This document shows, in pieces, positions 61,597-64,000 of a stretch of 64,000 nt of DNA. Location: contig DASWKF010000084.1 in the NCBI GenBank assembly GCA_036396795.1, positions 62,001 to 126,000 on the forward strand, given 5' to 3'. Made by a program: the position numbers and the translations under genes. This DNA comes from JAHEEM01 sp036396795 (GTDB lineage Bacteria; Pseudomonadota; Gammaproteobacteria; Steroidobacterales; Rariloculaceae). The notes below the pieces were generated by a model. That model worked only from the letters and a program-made list of their open reading frames with translations. It searched no databases and was not told where the DNA came from. The number at the start of each line of letters is the position of its first letter. Position 1 is the stretch's first letter.

Positions 61597-61630
61597 GCGC
61601 CGCGTGCCGAAAGGCACGCGGCGTTTCCTT
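61597..61630. terminator. Intrinsic terminator after amtB
   Basis: A strong hairpin with arms GCGCCGCGTGCC and GGCACGCGGCGT, loop GAAA, is followed by the T-rich TTTCCTTT. It lies 24 bases after the amtB stop and abuts the stop of the convergent metallo-hydrolase gene, so it probably serves both. Confidence 0.88.
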
Positions 61631-62508
61631 TACTGGGACGAGACCTGCTCCAGCCTCATGCGCGCGTCGGCGGCGAGCTCATCCATGAGCCGCCGGATCT
61701 CGTCGGGTCGTACCCACGGATGCGGCTCGCCGGGTCGCCGGTTCTTGAGCAGCTCCGCGCGCGCGAACAGATCGGGAGCGCCGGAAGGAGCGATATCGTA
61801 GTGATTGACGATCTGCACCTGGATGTCCGGGAGCGCCTTGATCCGCTCACAGTCGGCGATGAACTCGCGAATGATGGCCGGATCCTCGGACCGCAACGCG
61901 GTGCCGCCGTGGAAGTAGGCTTCATAGCGCGTGCCGTTGTCGTAAACGGGGAAGCGCATTGACGTTGTGCCCGGCGTATGCCCGGGAGTGATCTCGAAGT
62001 GGATGGTCTGATCGCCGAGCGTGAGCGTGTCGCCTTCCTCGATGACGATATCCCTGGGCGGGGCGTACTCGCCCAGATCCTCCTCGATCAACTTCCAATC
62101 TTCTTCCGCCGCGCCCCACTGCGCGTCGAGGATGTCTTTCAACGCCACCGCGCCCATGTAGTGATCGCGGTGCCCCTGGAGGATCAGGACATATCGGATG
62201 TCCGCCGGATCCAGGCCGACCTTGCGGATGTTGCCGAGCAGATATTCGGTGTAGCCGGGCAGATCCCACATCGTATCGATGAGTATGAGGCCCTCGCTCG
62301 TGGTCATGACGTGGGCCGCCACCTCGCCCTGGCCGACGAAATACAGATTGTCGAAGATCTGAAACGGCTCGCGCGCCATCTGCGACAGGTCGTTTCTGGG
62401 GCTGACACGGCTCGCCTCATACGGCGGGTCGTACTGCGAGGCGGCGACACCGGCCCACAGCAGCAGGCTGAGGCCCGTTAGCATGGTCAGTTTTCGTTGT
62501 GTGTGCAT
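61630..62508 (-). CDS. Secreted B3-like metallo-hydrolase (MBL fold)
   Basis: A 292-residue exported protein (signal to about residue 24). The zinc motif reads QGHRDH (Gln111, His113, Asp115, His116) instead of HxHxDH; the third ligand is in PGHTPGTTSM and the last in the FHGGTALRS region. This Gln variant is known from GOB-type subclass B3 beta-lactamases. The overall similarity is to B3-like hydrolases, but the natural substrate may not be a lactam. It is convergent with amtB. Confidence 0.85.
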   Translation of the reverse strand: MHTQRKLTMLTGLSLLLWAGVAASQYDPPYEASRVSPRNDLSQMAREPFQIFDNLYFVGQGEVAAHVMTTSEGLILIDTMWDLPGYTEYLLGNIRKVGLDPADIRYVLILQGHRDHYMGAVALKDILDAQWGAAEEDWKLIEEDLGEYAPPRDIVIEEGDTLTLGDQTIHFEITPGHTPGTTSMRFPVYDNGTRYEAYFHGGTALRSEDPAIIREFIADCERIKALPDIQVQIVNHYDIAPSGAPDLFARAELLKNRRPGEPHPWVRPDEIRRLMDELAADARMRLEQVSSQ

Positions 62509-62533
62509 GTTTTTTCTACTCTTGAATAAGGTT

Positions 62534-63178
62534 CTAGTCGTCGTCGATTTCGCGGATTAGTCTGTCGTTTTCATCCCAATCATAGCGGATCGGGCGCCCG
62601 TTCTCGTCGATGAATCGCAGCGCCTGCTGGAACATGCCTTGCGGAGCCGAGCCCGCGGGCACGGTGGCTTCAATGATAAATAGTTGATCTCCATGCAGAT
62701 AGATGCCCGCATAGGTTCTCGACCGATCCGCGTTGGTGATCTGCAGCTGATGGCCCGGGACGCGGTCGACGTGGTGCCAGGCGTCATAGGTCACTTCCCC
62801 GCCTCGCTGACGAAACTGCCAGGCGGCGTAGTCGACCGAGGCCAGCTTGTCGATTCTCCAATATTCGTAGTTGGTGGGTGAGTCCGCCTCGGTCGTGTTC
62901 GTGCGCGCCTCATGAATTGCTCTGGCGTCGCTGTAGTCGATTACGGTGACCGAGTAGTGACGTCCATCGAGGTCGATGGAATGAACCCGCCCCGGGAATA
63001 CGGCGCCGTACTCCGAATCCCAGCTGATCTTGCGAACTTCGGGCTCGCCAGGGAAGATCGTTCTGAACCGGTCTTCATCGCTGACATATTCAGCCCAGGA
63101 CTGCGCCATCGTGGCGCCGATCGGAGCTGTCGCGCCCACACCGAGAGCCAACACGGAAAGCGTCCAGCGTCTTGCCAT
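62534..63178 (-). CDS. Secreted hypothetical protein
   Basis: A 214-residue exported protein. The signal peptide MARRWTLSVLALGVGATAPI is followed by WAEYVSDEDRFRTIFPGEPE, a beginning seen in a group of small periplasmic proteins of unknown function. The C-terminus ends in FIDENGRPIRYDWDEND. ATG 63178 is preceded by a G-rich element and replaces a longer frame start at 63,223. It is 25 bases upstream of the metallo-hydrolase gene and probably cotranscribed with it. Confidence 0.75.
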   Translation of the reverse strand: MARRWTLSVLALGVGATAPIGATMAQSWAEYVSDEDRFRTIFPGEPEVRKISWDSEYGAVFPGRVHSIDLDGRHYSVTVIDYSDARAIHEARTNTTEADSPTNYEYWRIDKLASVDYAAWQFRQRGGEVTYDAWHHVDRVPGHQLQITNADRSRTYAGIYLHGDQLFIIEATVPAGSAPQGMFQQALRFIDENGRPIRYDWDENDRLIREIDDD

Positions 63179-63241
63179 CTCATCCCCCCAAATCTCTAGC
63201 AGCTTTGGCGCGGATTCTAGCAAAGAGTTCCAGGACCGGCG

Positions 63242-63997
63242 TCAGGCGTGCTCCATGCCCGGCGCTTCCTCGACGAGCCGGCCGGCCTCGATGCGCATGT
63301 AGCGGTTGAAATGCGCGCCGTTGACGGCGAGGTGAGTGGCGCAGACCAGCTGACTGCCGCGCGCGATGATCTGGTTGAGCTCCCGGGATACCAGCTCCAG
63401 GTTTCTCGGATCCAGGCCCTCCCACGGCTCGTCCAGCAGCAGCACTCTCGGTGAGCGCACGACGGCGCGGGCGATCAGAACTCGGCGGAATTGGCCGTAA
63501 GACAATGCCTTGACGTTCCGCTCCGCCAGCGCCTGCAGATCGAAGGTTTCCAAAAGCTCTTCGACGGTGCGCTTTTCCTCGGGCTTGAGGCGTCGGGTCT
63601 GGCCGATGCTCGAATCGAAGCCCGAGGCGATGCATTGACGCACGTTGGTCGGGTACCAATAGCCGGCTTGGAGCTCGGGTGAAACCCAGGCAACCTGCTT
63701 GCGAAGCGACCAAACGTTCTCGGGGTTCGCGATACCCGGATAGCGCAGCGACCCCCCTTTGGCCGGGCGTAGCTGTCCGTGGAGAAGTCGAAGAAACGTG
63801 CTCTTGCCGGCGCCGTTCGGCCCCGTCAGCTGCCAATGCTCGCCCTCTCGTAATGTCCAGCTGACGTCGGCGAGCGCGCGGCGATGGTCCAACCACACGT
63901 CGGCGTGCTCGATCACGATGAGGGCCGGGGTGTCGCCCGCCGAGTTGCGCTTCGCAGGCGGCGTTTCTTTCAGCGGCGATGGAGCCGGCGTGAGCAT
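63242..63997 (-). CDS. ABC-type ATPase, ModF/PhrA-like, possibly incomplete
   Basis: An ATP-binding cassette protein of 251 residues. Walker A GPNGAGKST, the signature LSYGQFRRVLIARA and Walker B VLLLDEPWEGLDP are complete, and SWTLREGEHWQLTGPN resembles the second half of ModF-type double-cassette proteins. The 5' end is three bases from the window edge, so a first cassette may lie outside. No membrane partner is visible in the window. Confidence 0.8.
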   Translation of the reverse strand: MLTPAPSPLKETPPAKRNSAGDTPALIVIEHADVWLDHRRALADVSWTLREGEHWQLTGPNGAGKSTFLRLLHGQLRPAKGGSLRYPGIANPENVWSLRKQVAWVSPELQAGYWYPTNVRQCIASGFDSSIGQTRRLKPEEKRTVEELLETFDLQALAERNVKALSYGQFRRVLIARAVVRSPRVLLLDEPWEGLDPRNLELVSRELNQIIARGSQLVCATHLAVNGAHFNRYMRIEAGRLVEEAPGMEHA

Positions 63998-64000
63998 CGC

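Overview
The window is a GC-rich, gene-dense chromosomal segment of a Gram-negative bacterium. Lipoproteins with lipoboxes, two TolQ/ExbB-type proton-channel loci, an OmpA-like protein, a TorF-type porin, a GlnK-AmtB pair behind a sigma-54 promoter, and separate bioA and bioF-bioD blocks all fit a gammaproteobacterium. A finer placement (for example the Steroidobacterales/Woeseiales neighbourhood) is only a guess. I see no rRNA, tRNA, CRISPR array, insertion sequence or phage genes.

Layout. (1) 1-7.3 kb: the end of a DMT exporter, two trans-sulfuration-type PLP enzymes, an NlpC/P60 lipoprotein and a cysteine synthase. These are followed by a deletion-riddled PuuD-like remnant, an FAD oxidoreductase and a DUF4399 protein. 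(2) 7.5-20.05 kb: the most unusual region, a one-direction, tightly packed array. It encodes a repeat lipoprotein, a large lipoprotein, a Hanks-type kinase, a membrane TPR protein, an FHA-like/PEGA/FGE-like membrane protein, a small secreted protein, a MotA/TolQ/ExbB channel and an Hsp70-like plus FHA protein. It continues with two von Willebrand A proteins carrying a TolR/ExbD-like membrane anchor, and ends with an OmpA-like protein. (3) 20.1-34.1 kb: metabolism (bioD, bioF, nrdJ, an M50 protease pseudogene, an APT/AAA protein, phosphomannomutase, bioA, ilvB, ilvN, proB, proA). (4) 34.1-43.7 kb: a small conserved protein, a 1,327-residue ATPase/P-domain/WD40 membrane protein, an EexN-like lipoprotein, SYLF, M48 and LemA proteins, and ApbE. 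(5) 44.1-53.9 kb: a TlpA-like thioredoxin, then a second proton-channel system (periplasmic protein, three TPR proteins, small secreted protein, TolQ, two TolR/ExbD, AgmX/PglI-type TonB-like protein). (6) 53.9-58.4 kb: a leftward operon of DUF2064/TIGR04282, TVP38, mercuric-reductase-like, TIGR04283 glycosyltransferase and radical SAM genes. (7) 58.6-64 kb: a small protein, then a TorF-glnK-amtB operon with a sigma-54 promoter and NtrC-like box, a B3-like metallo-hydrolase, a secreted hypothetical and an ABC ATPase.

How the parts fit together. The best candidate for an undescribed system is region 2. I infer that the kinase and the FHA proteins form a cytoplasmic phospho-signalling layer, that the TolQ-like channel with the two vWA proteins (in place of classical TolR) forms an energised inner-membrane motor, and that the TPR/PEGA/FGE-like/OmpA/lipoprotein parts form a periplasmic and outer-membrane arm. 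Region 5 is a separate, more conventional TolQ-TolR-TolR-TonB-like machine with TPR partners.

Signs of decay or unusual decoding are also present: a PuuD remnant missing its catalytic centre, an M50 protease split by frame breaks and fused to the end of nrdJ, and two genes whose only sensible starts are CTG codons overlapping the upstream stop as CTGA.
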